A stretch of DNA of 47,285 nucleotides from CAYFUG01 sp964346295 (GTDB lineage Bacteria; Patescibacteriota; Minisyncoccia; Moranbacterales; DUUL01). The stretch is from contig CAYFUG010000011.1 in NCBI GenBank assembly GCA_964346295.1, positions 1 to 47,285 on the forward strand, given 5' to 3'. This document shows, one piece after another, positions 22,931 to 32,963 of this stretch (position 1 is the first letter of the stretch; each line of letters opens with the position of its first letter). Both the position numbers and the translations under genes were made by a program. The notes beneath the pieces were generated by a model. It had not been told where the DNA came from, made no database searches, and saw nothing but the letters and a program-made list of their open reading frames with translations.

Positions 22931-25900
22931 CTACTCCCTCTCTAAGATCACTCCCACAAACTGATCCGTGTCTAACACCCCCTCCCATTCAACTAACCGC
23001 GAAGAAGCATCCATTTCTTGGGGATGTTGCCAAGTCACTTTTTTGTCTCCTGGGTATTCCAACTCAAAAATCAACTGAGATCCCTCTGAGCCAGACTGCT
23101 TTTGAGCTAAAAGAGAATAGCTGGCGACCCCTTCTTCATTCTCCCTAAAATCTAGCTTAAAAGGTAACTTGTACTTGTATTCGACTTCTACCGTCTCTTG
23201 AGGAGAAACATAAACCCAATTTGCAAAAACTGTCTTCCCATTTTCTTGGTAAATTCGCGTCCCGGTTTCTTCGTCCCTTGTCATACTAGACTCCTGAGCA
23301 ACTACATCGGGGTCAGTTTTAAATTCTAAGACTTCATAATTCAAAGGATCCTCCACTACTTCTCGGGTATGACCAGAAGCCTCCAAAAGTTCGCTACCTT
23401 GAGGAACATAAACTCGCATATAATTGGCATTGACTTTGTTCCACCACTCATAATCCGTGTTTCCTCCATGATGGATTCTCTCTACCTTTGTAGTGCCCAC
23501 CAAAGAACCGTCCGCTTCCACTTCCACTGCGTGATAAATTTTCTCTTCAATTACCCCATCTGTCTTATAGCCATTGATATTACTATTCACCACCATTAAG
23601 TAATCCTTATCAGTTTGCAAAACCTCTCCCGCCCAACCCTGTTGAGCAATAACTATTTGCACTTCTGGATTGGTAGAATAAAAAATAATATGACGCTCCT
23701 CTAAGGCAGAGCTCATGGTATCGGCCACCTCAGCCACCCGCTCTAAGTCTCGAGTAGCAAAAATTTTCTCTAAAACCACCGGAGCTAGATCAGCCAAAAT
23801 CTTCTTGGGCTTATTTTCCTCTTTATCGTAATCAACTTCTACTTCGTATTGAGTTTTTTCTATAAAATTATCAGCATCAATGGTAATGTCATATTCATCC
23901 ATTCGAATCGGGCCAGTAATTTTCAAGAGCTTCTCCATAACATTAGGAGTGATCGCGATTACTCCATCGATAGTCGGCCCTCCGGTCTTTTCGTAAAACC
24001 AAGCAATTTTTTCCGCCGACTTAGGAAAATGAGGAAACCAATTAGCATCATGAGTAGACCAGCCAGCCGAAATCTTTTGAATCGGTTTAGGAGGAATAAC
24101 ATCTTCTTTTAACTGCCAATCAGGGCCAAAAATCCCTTCGATGAAAAAATCCTTAATCTCTCCATTACTAACGCTTAAAATTCCGTAACTGCCAATAAAG
24201 CCTCCTGTAGCCCGCATCTCTTGATTATTCTGAAAAACCAACATGTACTTGCGAGGACCATTATCTCCTAGTAATTCCAAAAATATCTGGTGATTCCTCT
24301 CTAGTTCCTCTGCTATAGCCAAAAAACCGGGGAGAATTTCCTTTATTTTTGCAAATTTACTCCGATACTCCTCTGGGAGATCCTCCAATTTAACTCTTTG
24401 AGCGTAATTATTAGCTTCCTCTAGTGATTGTTTAACTTTCTTCACATGCTCCCAGGTACGAGAGTAATAAGTAAGTAAAGAAACTTCCGAATTCCCCTCT
24501 TCTGATTTCAGATCTTCTAGTTCTACTAAAATAGCAATCATCTGGGATATTTCCTGACCAGCCTCCGTCAGTTCATTACCCACCTCTATTACCGCCTTTC
24601 CAGATCCTACTTTGGATAAGTAAGGCAAACGAGAAAAGAAATCTAGCGTATCTCCTCCCATTTTATCCAGATCAGTTTGCATCTGTTCAAATTCTCCTAA
24701 AGCTTGCTGAAAATTTTGATCCACAGAAGCAAAATCCTGCTTCTCCAAAGCACTTTTAGCTTCTTCTAGGTGATTTATAACTTGACTTCCCTTTACTTTT
24801 ACATCTTCCTGAAATTGAAAACCATAAGAAGCCCAGATTCCTAGGGAAATAGTTCCTAAAATTGCCAAAGAGGCTCCCGCAAATCCCAGAGCCGGCTTGA
24901 AAATACCCAGCCAACTTTTTCTCTCAAAAACACCATCCCCTGTCCTTTTTTTCTCAGAAGAAGTAGCTCCGGAGTTGAGATCTTTTTTCTTTTTAGGACT
25001 CTCTTTTCTAAGTCTACTATTCTTTGCCGCGCTTTTCAACACAAGCTTGTCCTCTTTTTTTTGTTTTCTTCTCAGTGATTTTTCCTCTGCTTTTTTCCGC
25101 CTCTTATCGGTTCTTTTTTTCTTCTTAATATTCTCCGAAGTCTCTTTTTCTTGAGACTCTTCTCCCTGATTACCCAAGAATTTCACTAGTTGACTCACTT
25201 TATCTTCAAATTCCGGATTTTCCACCAACTCCCCCTTATTCAACTGATAATCGATCTCTTCCATTTTGAGGCCCTCTCGATTCCCTTCGATTAATTCTTT
25301 CGTTTCCTTTGGTTTCTTTGATTGCCCCAAATCAGCCATAAATACCCCTTCTTCTGCTATTTTCCTGTCTATTTCTCGCTCCTTCTTTTCGGAAAAATCT
25401 CTGCCTAAAAAGTCCTGCCAATAACCGTCTCTCTCCTCTAAGGGAATAATTCTGGGTCGATTATCAGTCTCTACTTCTCCTACCAGTAAAGGCTTCTCAA
25501 AATCAAACACTTGAGATTCCTGCCAATGAGTATTTTTCTTATCATGATCCTCCTTTAACCAAGGAGCATCCGCTAAAACTCCCTCGTAAACATCAGAGGT
25601 TTCCTGGTAGTTCTTTTGTTGAGCAGGTAATTTATCAGGAGTAATTTTCACTAAATAAGGCGGCTCTTGCTCAAAAGAAAACTGCTTATTAAATTTGAGA
25701 GTAGAGGCTTTTAGTTGCTGAGAAAGTAAGTTTTTTCTTTTTTGATCTGCCAATTGAGAAAATCCCGCTCCAGAGAATTTTTGTTTTTCCGAATTTGACT
25801 GAACTTGAAAACCCTTTTCTTGAGAATATTTTTTCTCTCCAGAAGAAACCTGCGGCCTCCTGGTATTGGTCCTGACTTTAGAAATTTTAGTCTTTTGGTG

Positions 25901-26524
25901 AAAATGCTGCAGATAATTCGATTGGCGCTCTCGAAGCTTTTCAGGTTCACTATCACTAACTTGCGAGCTCTGCCCAATAGACCTTTTTAATTTTGAAGAA
26001 GTGCTCTTCCAAGGAGAGGAAACAGAAATTTTTCTATCGGAAGCAAGATTAATTTGCTGCTTACTCTCAGGAGGAACTTGGTCACCAGAGGATAAAAGCT
26101 GTGATCGCTTTTTATTCTCCTCTTTTGAGTCTTCCGGCTTACTGGGCTTAGAAGCCTTAGCTACTGCCGCCCTTCTAACTTCCGATTCCTTTCTTCTCTT
26201 GTCTTCTAAATAATTTCTGTAAGCATTTAAATAAATGTCCTTCTCTTGAATCTCTTTCTCTTTTTGAGCCTTTTTCCTTCTTAAAGCATCTTCATCTGGG
26301 GTGATTTTAGGTCCGGAGTGCATTACATCCCCTAAATGAGAAACTATCTTCCTCACCGGCTTCTTACGTCTCTCACGCTCTCGCTTCTCTAGTTCCTGCC
26401 TTTCGCAACCCAAAACTCGCTCAATGAGCGCTAATTTCTCAGTGTCAACTCGCCCCTCACTATCCGTGGGGATCAAATCAAAAACTGATCTAGTGGGTAA
26501 TTTTCCTCGCCCTCTTTTAGGCAT
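22931..26524 (-). CDS. Giant DUF4012-domain membrane protein
   Basis: The 1197-residue protein has three parts. Residues 1 to about 545 are cytoplasmic, extremely rich in Lys, Glu, Arg, Ser and Gln, without a recognisable fold. A single membrane helix follows (about 547-570). The extracytoplasmic remainder starts with coiled-coil helices (about 575-740). A DUF4012 domain then begins near 755 with its hallmark MLVFQNNQEMRATGGFIGSYG-like segment, here split by me as MLVFQNNQEMRA and TGGFIGSYG. DUF4012 proteins are common in CPR and Actinobacteria, usually near glycosyltransferases, and are suspected to act in cell-surface polysaccharide attachment, related in idea to LytR-CpsA-Psr proteins. Family members normally have a short cytoplasmic part, so this N-terminus is exceptional. 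A GT4 gene lies directly upstream. Confidence 0.87.
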   Translation of the reverse strand: MPKRGRGKLPTRSVFDLIPTDSEGRVDTEKLALIERVLGCERQELEKRERERRKKPVRKIVSHLGDVMHSGPKITPDEDALRRKKAQKEKEIQEKDIYLNAYRNYLEDKRRKESEVRRAAVAKASKPSKPEDSKEENKKRSQLLSSGDQVPPESKQQINLASDRKISVSSPWKSTSSKLKRSIGQSSQVSDSEPEKLRERQSNYLQHFHQKTKISKVRTNTRRPQVSSGEKKYSQEKGFQVQSNSEKQKFSGAGFSQLADQKRKNLLSQQLKASTLKFNKQFSFEQEPPYLVKITPDKLPAQQKNYQETSDVYEGVLADAPWLKEDHDKKNTHWQESQVFDFEKPLLVGEVETDNRPRIIPLEERDGYWQDFLGRDFSEKKEREIDRKIAEEGVFMADLGQSKKPKETKELIEGNREGLKMEEIDYQLNKGELVENPEFEDKVSQLVKFLGNQGEESQEKETSENIKKKKRTDKRRKKAEEKSLRRKQKKEDKLVLKSAAKNSRLRKESPKKKKDLNSGATSSEKKRTGDGVFERKSWLGIFKPALGFAGASLAILGTISLGIWASYGFQFQEDVKVKGSQVINHLEEAKSALEKQDFASVDQNFQQALGEFEQMQTDLDKMGGDTLDFFSRLPYLSKVGSGKAVIEVGNELTEAGQEISQMIAILVELEDLKSEEGNSEVSLLTYYSRTWEHVKKVKQSLEEANNYAQRVKLEDLPEEYRSKFAKIKEILPGFLAIAEELERNHQIFLELLGDNGPRKYMLVFQNNQEMRATGGFIGSYGILSVSNGEIKDFFIEGIFGPDWQLKEDVIPPKPIQKISAGWSTHDANWFPHFPKSAEKIAWFYEKTGGPTIDGVIAITPNVMEKLLKITGPIRMDEYDITIDADNFIEKTQYEVEVDYDKEENKPKKILADLAPVVLEKIFATRDLERVAEVADTMSSALEERHIIFYSTNPEVQIVIAQQGWAGEVLQTDKDYLMVVNSNINGYKTDGVIEEKIYHAVEVEADGSLVGTTKVERIHHGGNTDYEWWNKVNANYMRVYVPQGSELLEASGHTREVVEDPLNYEVLEFKTDPDVVAQESSMTRDEETGTRIYQENGKTVFANWVYVSPQETVEVEYKYKLPFKLDFRENEEGVASYSLLAQKQSGSEGSQLIFELEYPGDKKVTWQHPQEMDASSRLVEWEGVLDTDQFVGVILERE

Positions 26525-26617
26525 TTTTATTTATATATTTGGACTTTTTCTTTTTATAAAACAAACTCTCGATCTTTTTCAGTTGACAACGCCTAAGTCT
26601 ATTAGCATTATTTGTCA

Positions 26618-27808
26618 TTATTTCAAAAAACTAACATAAATCTTCTTCGTCTCCCTGGTCATCTTCCTCCAAGAAAATTTTTCCTCTAACTCAAAGACCT
26701 TCTTCCTGCCAACTATCCGCTTCTTTTTTAAAACCGCCTCTATTCTACCACTCATCTCTTTAGCACTGCGAGGATTAAAATAATCTGCCAACTCACCCAG
26801 TACTTCTTTCATGGAAGTTTCCGGAGAAGAAATTACAGGCAACCCTCTCCTGAGAGCCTCCAAGGGAGGGATCCCAAATCCTTCGTAGAGAGAAGGAAAG
26901 ACATACAAAGAAGCCTCCTGGTAGAAAACTTCTAGTTCATTATCTGGCACAAAACCCGCAAAAATAACTCCCTGCTCTTTTTTTTCTCTAGTGAACTCCG
27001 TCAGTCTTCGATAAAAAAAATCTTCCTCTCCCACCAGTACCAAATTTAAATCAGGAAGTTTTCTTTTTAGATAACCAAAGGCCGTTACTAATCGTTCCAG
27101 ATTTTTATGAGGATAAGCATTCCCCACATAAAGCAAGTACGGTTTCATTATAGCATACTTTTTCAAAATCTTCCTAATGAAATCTTGAGCTTTTTTGTTC
27201 CCTCCTTCTGGCCTTTTTTCCTGATAAAACTTCTCTAGTCCACAGCCTTCATAAATCCTAACAATCTTCTCCTTAGAAACCTTTAATGTCTTAGCAATGT
27301 CTTGCTTGGTAAAATCTGACACTGCTATCACCTTCCCTGCCCGCTTCACCGCCCAAGAAATAACCATCCGATAAGCCAATAGCTTGAAAAAATAGAACCA
27401 TTTGCTCCGGGTGGTATTGCGCACAGTGGGATAGTGAAACAAAATCAAGTCGTGAATAGTGACCAAGAACTTCCCCTTGTAAAACAAAGGCACATTAAAA
27501 TGGGTAAAGTGCATCAAATCCAGCTTAAAGCGCCGCAAGAAAAAAGGGTAAATTAGCTGCTCCTTGAATCCGTACCAAGCGAATTCGGCCTCCACTTTGT
27601 GAAAGTTGGAATGCTGAGGATGATAAAGATCCAGATTATCCTTTCTGAGGAAAATGAAGTACTCTCGCTCTGAGGAGCCGCCATCTACTTCCTCTAAATA
27701 TTCCACTAGTTTTTGAGCATAGCGACCCAAGCCCTTTTGTCGAGGACCAAACAACCGGGCGTCAATCCCAATCCGCTGCTTTTTGTTTTTTTTATGCTTA
27801 TTTAACAT
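26618..27808 (-). CDS. Glycosyltransferase family 4
   Basis: The 396-residue protein has the GT-B two-domain layout. The N-terminal half begins RIGIDARLFGPRQKGLGRYA and includes TIHDLILFHYP. A hinge segment YLLYVGNAYPHKNLERL follows, and the C-terminal nucleotide-sugar site has the E-x7-E motif in LYEGFGIPPLEA. GT4 enzymes make alpha-linked sugars on lipid carriers or glycans. Its place 93 bp upstream of the DUF4012 gene suggests a joint role in surface polysaccharide. The donor and acceptor cannot be told from sequence. A second GT4 gene of similar design lies at 39610. Confidence 0.92.
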   Translation of the reverse strand: MLNKHKKNKKQRIGIDARLFGPRQKGLGRYAQKLVEYLEEVDGGSSEREYFIFLRKDNLDLYHPQHSNFHKVEAEFAWYGFKEQLIYPFFLRRFKLDLMHFTHFNVPLFYKGKFLVTIHDLILFHYPTVRNTTRSKWFYFFKLLAYRMVISWAVKRAGKVIAVSDFTKQDIAKTLKVSKEKIVRIYEGCGLEKFYQEKRPEGGNKKAQDFIRKILKKYAIMKPYLLYVGNAYPHKNLERLVTAFGYLKRKLPDLNLVLVGEEDFFYRRLTEFTREKKEQGVIFAGFVPDNELEVFYQEASLYVFPSLYEGFGIPPLEALRRGLPVISSPETSMKEVLGELADYFNPRSAKEMSGRIEAVLKKKRIVGRKKVFELEEKFSWRKMTRETKKIYVSFLK

Positions 27809-27835
27809 CTAAAACAAAACTCTTTGATGGAAAGA

Positions 27836-28294
27836 TCATTTGTATTGGCCTTCAATAATCTTCTTTCCAATGAGCTTGACATCATTTAAATATTTTCCCT
27901 GATCTACGCAAAGAGACTTTAAGAAAAGCAACTTTTCCAAAGAGACCACCTTGCAATGTTCTTGCTCAATTGCATCTTGCGACAAATACTCATAGTCAAA
28001 TCTTAAAATGCAACTCCAAATTTCAAATTCATGAAACAAAATCCTTCTGTCACCATACAAGTCTACTAATTCGGGAACATCCTTGAATCCTGACGCGTGC
28101 TCACCTTTTGGGTAAATTAAACCTTCTTTTTTTAACTTATTTTCAAGCTCCTCGTGATCGACCTTGCTTAATACAAAATCAATATCTTCACCAGCCTTTC
28201 TTAAGTCATAATACTCCATAGCTAAGCCACCTATAAGAAGGGGTTTTTGAGAAAACTTTACTCCAACTTCACTTGCTAAATTTGGTATATTCAT
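27836..28294 (-). CDS. Small nucleotidyltransferase-like protein
   Basis: The 152-residue protein starts MNIPNLASEVGV and contains LLIGGLAMEYYDLRKAGEDI followed by DFVL. This is the Gly-Gly turn and D-x-D of minimal nucleotidyltransferases resembling those of abortive-infection and toxin systems (AbiEii/MNT-like). The C-terminal half is helical. No HEPN or antitoxin partner is adjacent. Its neighbours are a glycosyltransferase (27 bp downstream) and structured repeat E upstream. Function is unassigned; a housekeeping or resistance-type transferase is equally possible. Confidence 0.65.
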   Translation of the reverse strand: MNIPNLASEVGVKFSQKPLLIGGLAMEYYDLRKAGEDIDFVLSKVDHEELENKLKKEGLIYPKGEHASGFKDVPELVDLYGDRRILFHEFEIWSCILRFDYEYLSQDAIEQEHCKVVSLEKLLFLKSLCVDQGKYLNDVKLIGKKIIEGQYK

Positions 28295-28345
28295 GAAAAT
28301 TTAATTCCCCAGATTCCAAGCCACCAAGCACTAACCAACCCGAAG

Positions 28346-28466
28346 AAACTTTCAAATTTTAGGAAATTTTTAGGTGCGATTGAGAATCGAAGTGAGTCAT
28401 ACTAGAGGTACGGCGAATGAGACTCGGAAATCGCAACACCAAAATTTTCAAAATTTGAAAATTTCC
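28346..28466 (+). repeat. Structured repeat, full copy (E)
   Basis: Arms CTTTCAAATTTTAGGAAATT and AAAATTTTCAAAATTTGAAA, outer stem GCGATT/AATCGC, tandem G-A motif (GAG...CGA), apical stem CATAC/GTACG with an A-C mismatch and loop TAGAG. It ends 5 bp from the rpoD stop codon. Confidence 0.78.
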
Positions 28467-28470
28467 CACC

Positions 28471-29835
28471 CTAGTAGTCCATTAACTTCTCAATCCCCTG
28501 CTGCTCCCGAATTTTCTCTAGCGCTTTGGCCTCAATTTGCCTAATTCGCTCTCGAGTCACGCCAAATTCCTGGCCGACTTCTTCCAAAGTATGAGTAATA
28601 CCGTCCTCTAACCCAAATCGAATTTTGAGAATTTTTTGCTCCCGAGGAGTTAACTGATCTAAAACTTCACCAATGTGATTTTTAAGTAGAATCCGAGCCG
28701 CCTCCTGATTAGGCATTACCAAATCACTATCCTCAATAAAATCAGCTAGCACACTATCATTGTCACTGTCACCCACCGAGGTTTCTAAAGAAACTGTTTC
28801 TTGTGAGATCTTCATAATGTGCCGGACCTTGTCTACATCAATCTCCATCTCCGAGGCAATTTCCTCTGGCAAAGGATCTCTGCCCAACTCCTGAGAAAGT
28901 CGACGCACTATCTGAATATACTTATTGATAGTCTCCACCATGTGAACCGGAATCCGAATGGTTCGAGACTGATCCGCAATTGCCCTGGTAATCGCCTGCC
29001 GAATCCACCAAGTGGCATAGGTAGAAAATTTATATCCTCTGCGATAATCAAATTTTTCCACCGCCCTGAACAAACCAATATTTCCCTCTTGAATTAAATC
29101 CAAAAATGACAAGCCGTGGCTTCTTCCTACATATTTCTTAGCAATAGAAACCACTAATCGTAAATTAGCCTCTGTAAGCTTTTTTTTGGCCATCTGATCT
29201 CCTTGTTCGATTCTCCGCGCTAAAGTAACCTCTTCCTCTGCCACTAACAAAGGAACCTTACCAATCTCTCTCAAGTACATCTGCACCGAATCACTAGACC
29301 CAGACTTCTCGATCTCCTTGATTTGAGCCAATAACTCTTCTTGAGTTTTCTTCTCATCTGTCTGAGACCGATCCACTTCTGCTTTAATCACATCCTCCGA
29401 AGTAACAATCTTAATTCCCAGCTCTTCTAATTTACCATATAACTCTTCCAGTTCCTCCAGATTCTCCTCAATATTGCCCATCAAATGAATGATTTCATCT
29501 TCAGTAACAAAACCTCTCTGGCGCCCTCTTTCAATCAAAAGCTCCACTTCTGACAAATCCTTGGCCTGCGCCTTATGCGCACGCACTCGTTTCTTACGAG
29601 CGGCTTCCAAAGCCTCTACATTACTTTCCCCTTTCTTTAGAGGCTTCTGGCGAGTACTCCTCCGCTTTCTTCTAGCTCCTGCCTTCCCTTCCGTATTATC
29701 ATCAGCATCAACTTCATTACCTCCTGAATCCGCCGGATCATTTCCTTCATCGCCTACCTCCTCTGCTTGATTTTCGTCTTCCTCCACTAAATCTTCCGGT
29801 AAAGTGGTGCTATCTTGGTCATCTTTTTTGGTCAT
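28471..29835 (-). CDS. rpoD: Primary sigma factor (RpoD/SigA type)
   Basis: The 454-residue protein carries all regions of a group 1 sigma70: region 1.2 (near VQMYLREIGKVPLL), region 2 (NLRLVVSIAKKY, GLSFLDLIQEGNIGL and TYATWWIRQAI), region 3, and region 4 (LTPREQKILKIRFGL followed by TLEEVGQEFGVTRERIRQIE). A region 1.1-like N-terminus is preceded by an acidic and then basic low-complexity stretch of about 75 residues. dnaG lies 40 bp upstream on the same strand, the classic dnaG-rpoD macromolecular-synthesis arrangement (without rpsU). The promoters noted in this window match its expected TTGACA/TATAAT preference. Confidence 0.97.
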   Translation of the reverse strand: MTKKDDQDSTTLPEDLVEEDENQAEEVGDEGNDPADSGGNEVDADDNTEGKAGARRKRRSTRQKPLKKGESNVEALEAARKKRVRAHKAQAKDLSEVELLIERGRQRGFVTEDEIIHLMGNIEENLEELEELYGKLEELGIKIVTSEDVIKAEVDRSQTDEKKTQEELLAQIKEIEKSGSSDSVQMYLREIGKVPLLVAEEEVTLARRIEQGDQMAKKKLTEANLRLVVSIAKKYVGRSHGLSFLDLIQEGNIGLFRAVEKFDYRRGYKFSTYATWWIRQAITRAIADQSRTIRIPVHMVETINKYIQIVRRLSQELGRDPLPEEIASEMEIDVDKVRHIMKISQETVSLETSVGDSDNDSVLADFIEDSDLVMPNQEAARILLKNHIGEVLDQLTPREQKILKIRFGLEDGITHTLEEVGQEFGVTRERIRQIEAKALEKIREQQGIEKLMDY

Positions 29836-29875
29836 AAAAAATAAAATTACAATTTACAATAAAAATAAACCCGGC

Positions 29876-31672
29876 TCAACTTTTTGATAATTGACTAAAA
29901 TGCTCCAACAATTTCTGAATCTCTTCTTCGTTGCCCGCCTCTTCTGCTCTCTTAATAGCTTGGTTAATCTGCTCTAGTTCTTGCTTGGTTCGCTCTTTTT
30001 TTAATTGACCCTTAAGATCAGAAAATTCTTCCCCTGGAGCCACTTCTCTTTCCGAAAAACCATCCTTTTTGTTATAATTGAACTGGAAACGAGCCGCTAG
30101 AGCATTGAGTTGAGAATTTTGAAAAAAATCGTCCTCATCCTTAATAACTTTCAACAATTCCCTGTTCTTATCAGAAAATTCTTCTAAATTAATCTCTTTG
30201 ATTTCCCTTGCTAATTGCTCATGGCAAGTAACCATTAAACCTAACAATAACTCCTCCAATTGGCTTTGCCTAGACAGAGAGGATAAGTTAGGTTGGGATT
30301 TAGTATCAGATGAATCAGTTTGCTTAATTCTAGCGGAATCCCTTTGTTTTTTCAATTCGAATTTCCGTAAAATCTCCAGGAGTAATTCTTCTTCCACTTC
30401 CAATCTTAAAGCCAGCTTCTTAAGCCAATAATTCTTCTCCAAAGGATCGGCAATGTCCTTAATAATACTAAGTAACTCTTGAGTGATTAACTTTTTATTC
30501 TTAATAAGTTCCCCGCCCTCCTTTCCCTCTAAAGGATAATTCCGAAAAGCTTCTTGAAAAAAATACTCCATTACCGGGAAAGCTCTCTCCACTGAATCCT
30601 TCCACAGATTAGGGTCTTTCTGAACCACCTCGCTAACATCTTTCAATTGATCCGGAAGTAATATTACCTCCACCTCCATTTCCTTTTTTAAGCAAGCTTG
30701 AATACTTCTTAGACTAGCTTGCCTTCCCGCCTCATCTAAATCAAAACATAATTTTACATTATTAGTATAGCGACTAATAATCGATAACTGCTGATCGGTT
30801 AAAGAGGTTCCCGAAACCGCTACCGTATTAGTAAAACCTCCCTCAAAAGAAGCAATTACATCCATATTCCCCTCCACTACTATAACAAAATCTTGCTTTT
30901 TAATCTCCGTTCTTCCCTGATAAAGACCGTAAAGCAATTTACTTTTATCATAAGAGCTGGACTGAGGAGTATTAATATATTTAGCATTTTGCTCATCTCC
31001 TCCCGGTGCTACCCTAGCAGAATATCCAACCACTTGTCCGCTAAGATCTAGCACCGGAAACATAATTCGATCTCTAAAACGATCATAATAACGATCTGAG
31101 GAATTTCCTACCTGATTTCTTTCCACTAAGAGGCCTGTTTGAGCTATATCTTCTGGCGAATAACCTCGACTCTTTAAAAAATCCAGCAGAAAACTCCAAC
31201 CTTCCGGAGCATATCCCAATTGAAACTGGTCCTGAGATTCCTGACTAACCCCCCTCTTTCTTAAGTATTCCTGGATTTCTTTCCCTCGCCTACTAGCTTG
31301 AAGTTGTTTTTCAAAAAAAGCTGTCGCTAAATCCAAAATTTCTCCTAAGCGCTGTTTACGACTTTTAGCCGCTTGCCAATCCTGTCCTTGAAATTTTTTC
31401 AATTCCACCCCCGTCCTTTCAGCTAATCTTTCCAGGGCCTCTCGAAACTCTAATCCCTCAATTTCTTGCAAAAAGGAAAAGACGTCTCCTCCCTTTTGGC
31501 AGCCAAAACAATACCAAAAGTTACGCTCCGGATTCACCATAAAAGATGGTGTATTTTCATTATGAAAAGGACAAAGACCCTTGAGATTACTCCCTGCCCG
31601 CTCTAATTTTAAATACTCACCAATTAGATCCGCTACATTGATCCGCTCTTTAATTTGCTCTATTTCATTCAT
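29876..31672 (-). CDS. dnaG: DNA primase
   Basis: DnaG makes RNA primers for replication. I choose the ATG at 31672 (MNEIEQIKERINVADLIGEYL), which gives the family's N-terminus; the longer frame adds 34 unrelated residues. The CHC2 zinc finger has C34, H37, C55 and C58. The TOPRIM catalytic core has VVEGNMDVIA (Glu near 267) and CFDLDEAGR (near 308-316). The helicase-binding C-terminal part is Gln/Glu-rich and poorly conserved. Total length is 598 residues, normal. It is followed by rpoD after 40 bp. Confidence 0.96.
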   Translation of the reverse strand: MNEIEQIKERINVADLIGEYLKLERAGSNLKGLCPFHNENTPSFMVNPERNFWYCFGCQKGGDVFSFLQEIEGLEFREALERLAERTGVELKKFQGQDWQAAKSRKQRLGEILDLATAFFEKQLQASRRGKEIQEYLRKRGVSQESQDQFQLGYAPEGWSFLLDFLKSRGYSPEDIAQTGLLVERNQVGNSSDRYYDRFRDRIMFPVLDLSGQVVGYSARVAPGGDEQNAKYINTPQSSSYDKSKLLYGLYQGRTEIKKQDFVIVVEGNMDVIASFEGGFTNTVAVSGTSLTDQQLSIISRYTNNVKLCFDLDEAGRQASLRSIQACLKKEMEVEVILLPDQLKDVSEVVQKDPNLWKDSVERAFPVMEYFFQEAFRNYPLEGKEGGELIKNKKLITQELLSIIKDIADPLEKNYWLKKLALRLEVEEELLLEILRKFELKKQRDSARIKQTDSSDTKSQPNLSSLSRQSQLEELLLGLMVTCHEQLAREIKEINLEEFSDKNRELLKVIKDEDDFFQNSQLNALAARFQFNYNKKDGFSEREVAPGEEFSDLKGQLKKERTKQELEQINQAIKRAEEAGNEEEIQKLLEHFSQLSKS

Positions 31673-31770
31673 AAACTTATTTAAAAAAATCTTGCTTGCT
31701 TGACCAAATAATTCTTCTTTGAGATAAATCCGATGAAAACCTTTAATGAAAGCCTTTTGAGTTAAAATAA

Positions 31771-32232
31771 TCAAAGATCATCGCGCCCCTCGAGATCTTC
31801 CAGGCTAAAAGTTAGCCTAATCTTATCTCCTGTTATTTGGCTGATAGTCCGAATTACTATCTTCCCCACCTCCCCGGTAGTTCTCACATGCTCTCCTGCA
31901 CAGGGAATAATGATCTCCTCTCCAATCAAAGAAAGCCTCACTCGGCTAGCTTCCTTGGGAAGCCTAGGAGCCTTACATCTTTGCAGGGCCTCTTCCCGAG
32001 AAACCTCCTGGAAAACTACCTCCTGGTCTTGAGCTACCACCTTATTAGCCTCTTCTTCTAATATCCTGGCAAATTCTTCCAAAGAGATCTCCAAATTCAC
32101 CTTAAAATCACACCGGGTCTTATTGCCCTTAAAGCGCAGATCTCTCAATATTCCTCTAAATTTACTTTGTACCACTCCGTGGAGAATATGTTCCGCAGTA
32201 TGATGTCGAGGATCAATTTGATGCTCTTTCAT
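31771..32232 (-). CDS. AlaX-like tRNA editing domain protein
   Basis: The 153-residue protein is a free-standing version of the editing domain of alanyl- and threonyl-tRNA synthetases (tRNA_SAD). The zinc motifs are both present: H11 and H15 in HTAEH, and C111 and H115 in CAGEH. Such proteins hydrolyse Ser-tRNAAla or similar mischarged tRNAs in trans. A direct fusion to a synthetase is absent. It ends about 100 bp upstream of the dnaG start and probably belongs to the same transcript. The substrate is inferred from the family. Confidence 0.87.
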   Translation of the reverse strand: MKEHQIDPRHHTAEHILHGVVQSKFRGILRDLRFKGNKTRCDFKVNLEISLEEFARILEEEANKVVAQDQEVVFQEVSREEALQRCKAPRLPKEASRVRLSLIGEEIIIPCAGEHVRTTGEVGKIVIRTISQITGDKIRLTFSLEDLEGRDDL

Positions 32233-32416
32233 ATTCTTTAATTATTTTTCCGAATTTCTAAGTAAAAATATAAAAATCACCTGCCGTCAATGATCAAAAG
32301 TAGTCCTTCTCCAGCCCCATTTCCCTTCATCCAGCAACTACCTCAAACTTTAAACGACCTTCCTTGCAACTCTCTCCACTTAACAACCATCCAAGAATTT
32401 AAAGTAAAGCTTTTAA

Positions 32417-32950
32417 CTATCCCAGATTAACTGCTTCATAAAACTCTAACGCCTTACCAAATACCCCCACCATTCTCTCGGCATCTACCTTGCTGAGATT
32501 AAAATGAGGATCCTGGACAATTTTATTCTTAACTTTATTAGCCTCCTTAACTTCTTCTAAATTACCCAATTGAGCAGGTTGCAAGTGAGAGAGCCGTTCC
32601 CCTAAGGTCTCCCCCTCATAGCCAATGATTCCTAAGATTTCACTTAACATAGTAGCCGCCTCCAGTACTGCCGCCTTCCATTGATTAGGATCCGTAGAGT
32701 CTAGACGATCCTCTAATTTATTCCAACGCTTTTGCATTTTACCTGTAGTGACCGGGGCCTCCTGCCCGTACAATAAAACCTTCAGATACTGAAACTTTAC
32801 TAACCGAATAATTATCAAAATCGAAGCCACTGTCATTACTATCAAATAAAAAGCCAGCACAAACTTCAGCCCCTTAAAAATAAAGGACTGCTCCAAAAAG
32901 GCCCCCGCTTGATCCAAATATTGAATTATTTGCTCGATGATTTGATCCAT
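32417..32950 (-). CDS. Membrane-anchored helical protein, function unknown
   Basis: I do not recognise a named family. The 177-residue protein has a short amphipathic N-terminus, one long membrane helix (about 26-50) and a soluble, all-helical C-terminal domain (about 65-177). It contains a WKAAVLEAATMLSEILGIIG stretch and the motif ETLGERLSHL. The overall look, an anchor plus helical bundle, recurs among conserved CPR hypotheticals. It starts 13 bp downstream of the lytic transglycosylase gene, so the two are almost certainly co-transcribed, suggesting an envelope-linked role. Confidence 0.65.
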   Translation of the reverse strand: MDQIIEQIIQYLDQAGAFLEQSFIFKGLKFVLAFYLIVMTVASILIIIRLVKFQYLKVLLYGQEAPVTTGKMQKRWNKLEDRLDSTDPNQWKAAVLEAATMLSEILGIIGYEGETLGERLSHLQPAQLGNLEEVKEANKVKNKIVQDPHFNLSKVDAERMVGVFGKALEFYEAVNLG

Positions 32951-32963
32951 AGAATTTATTCAA

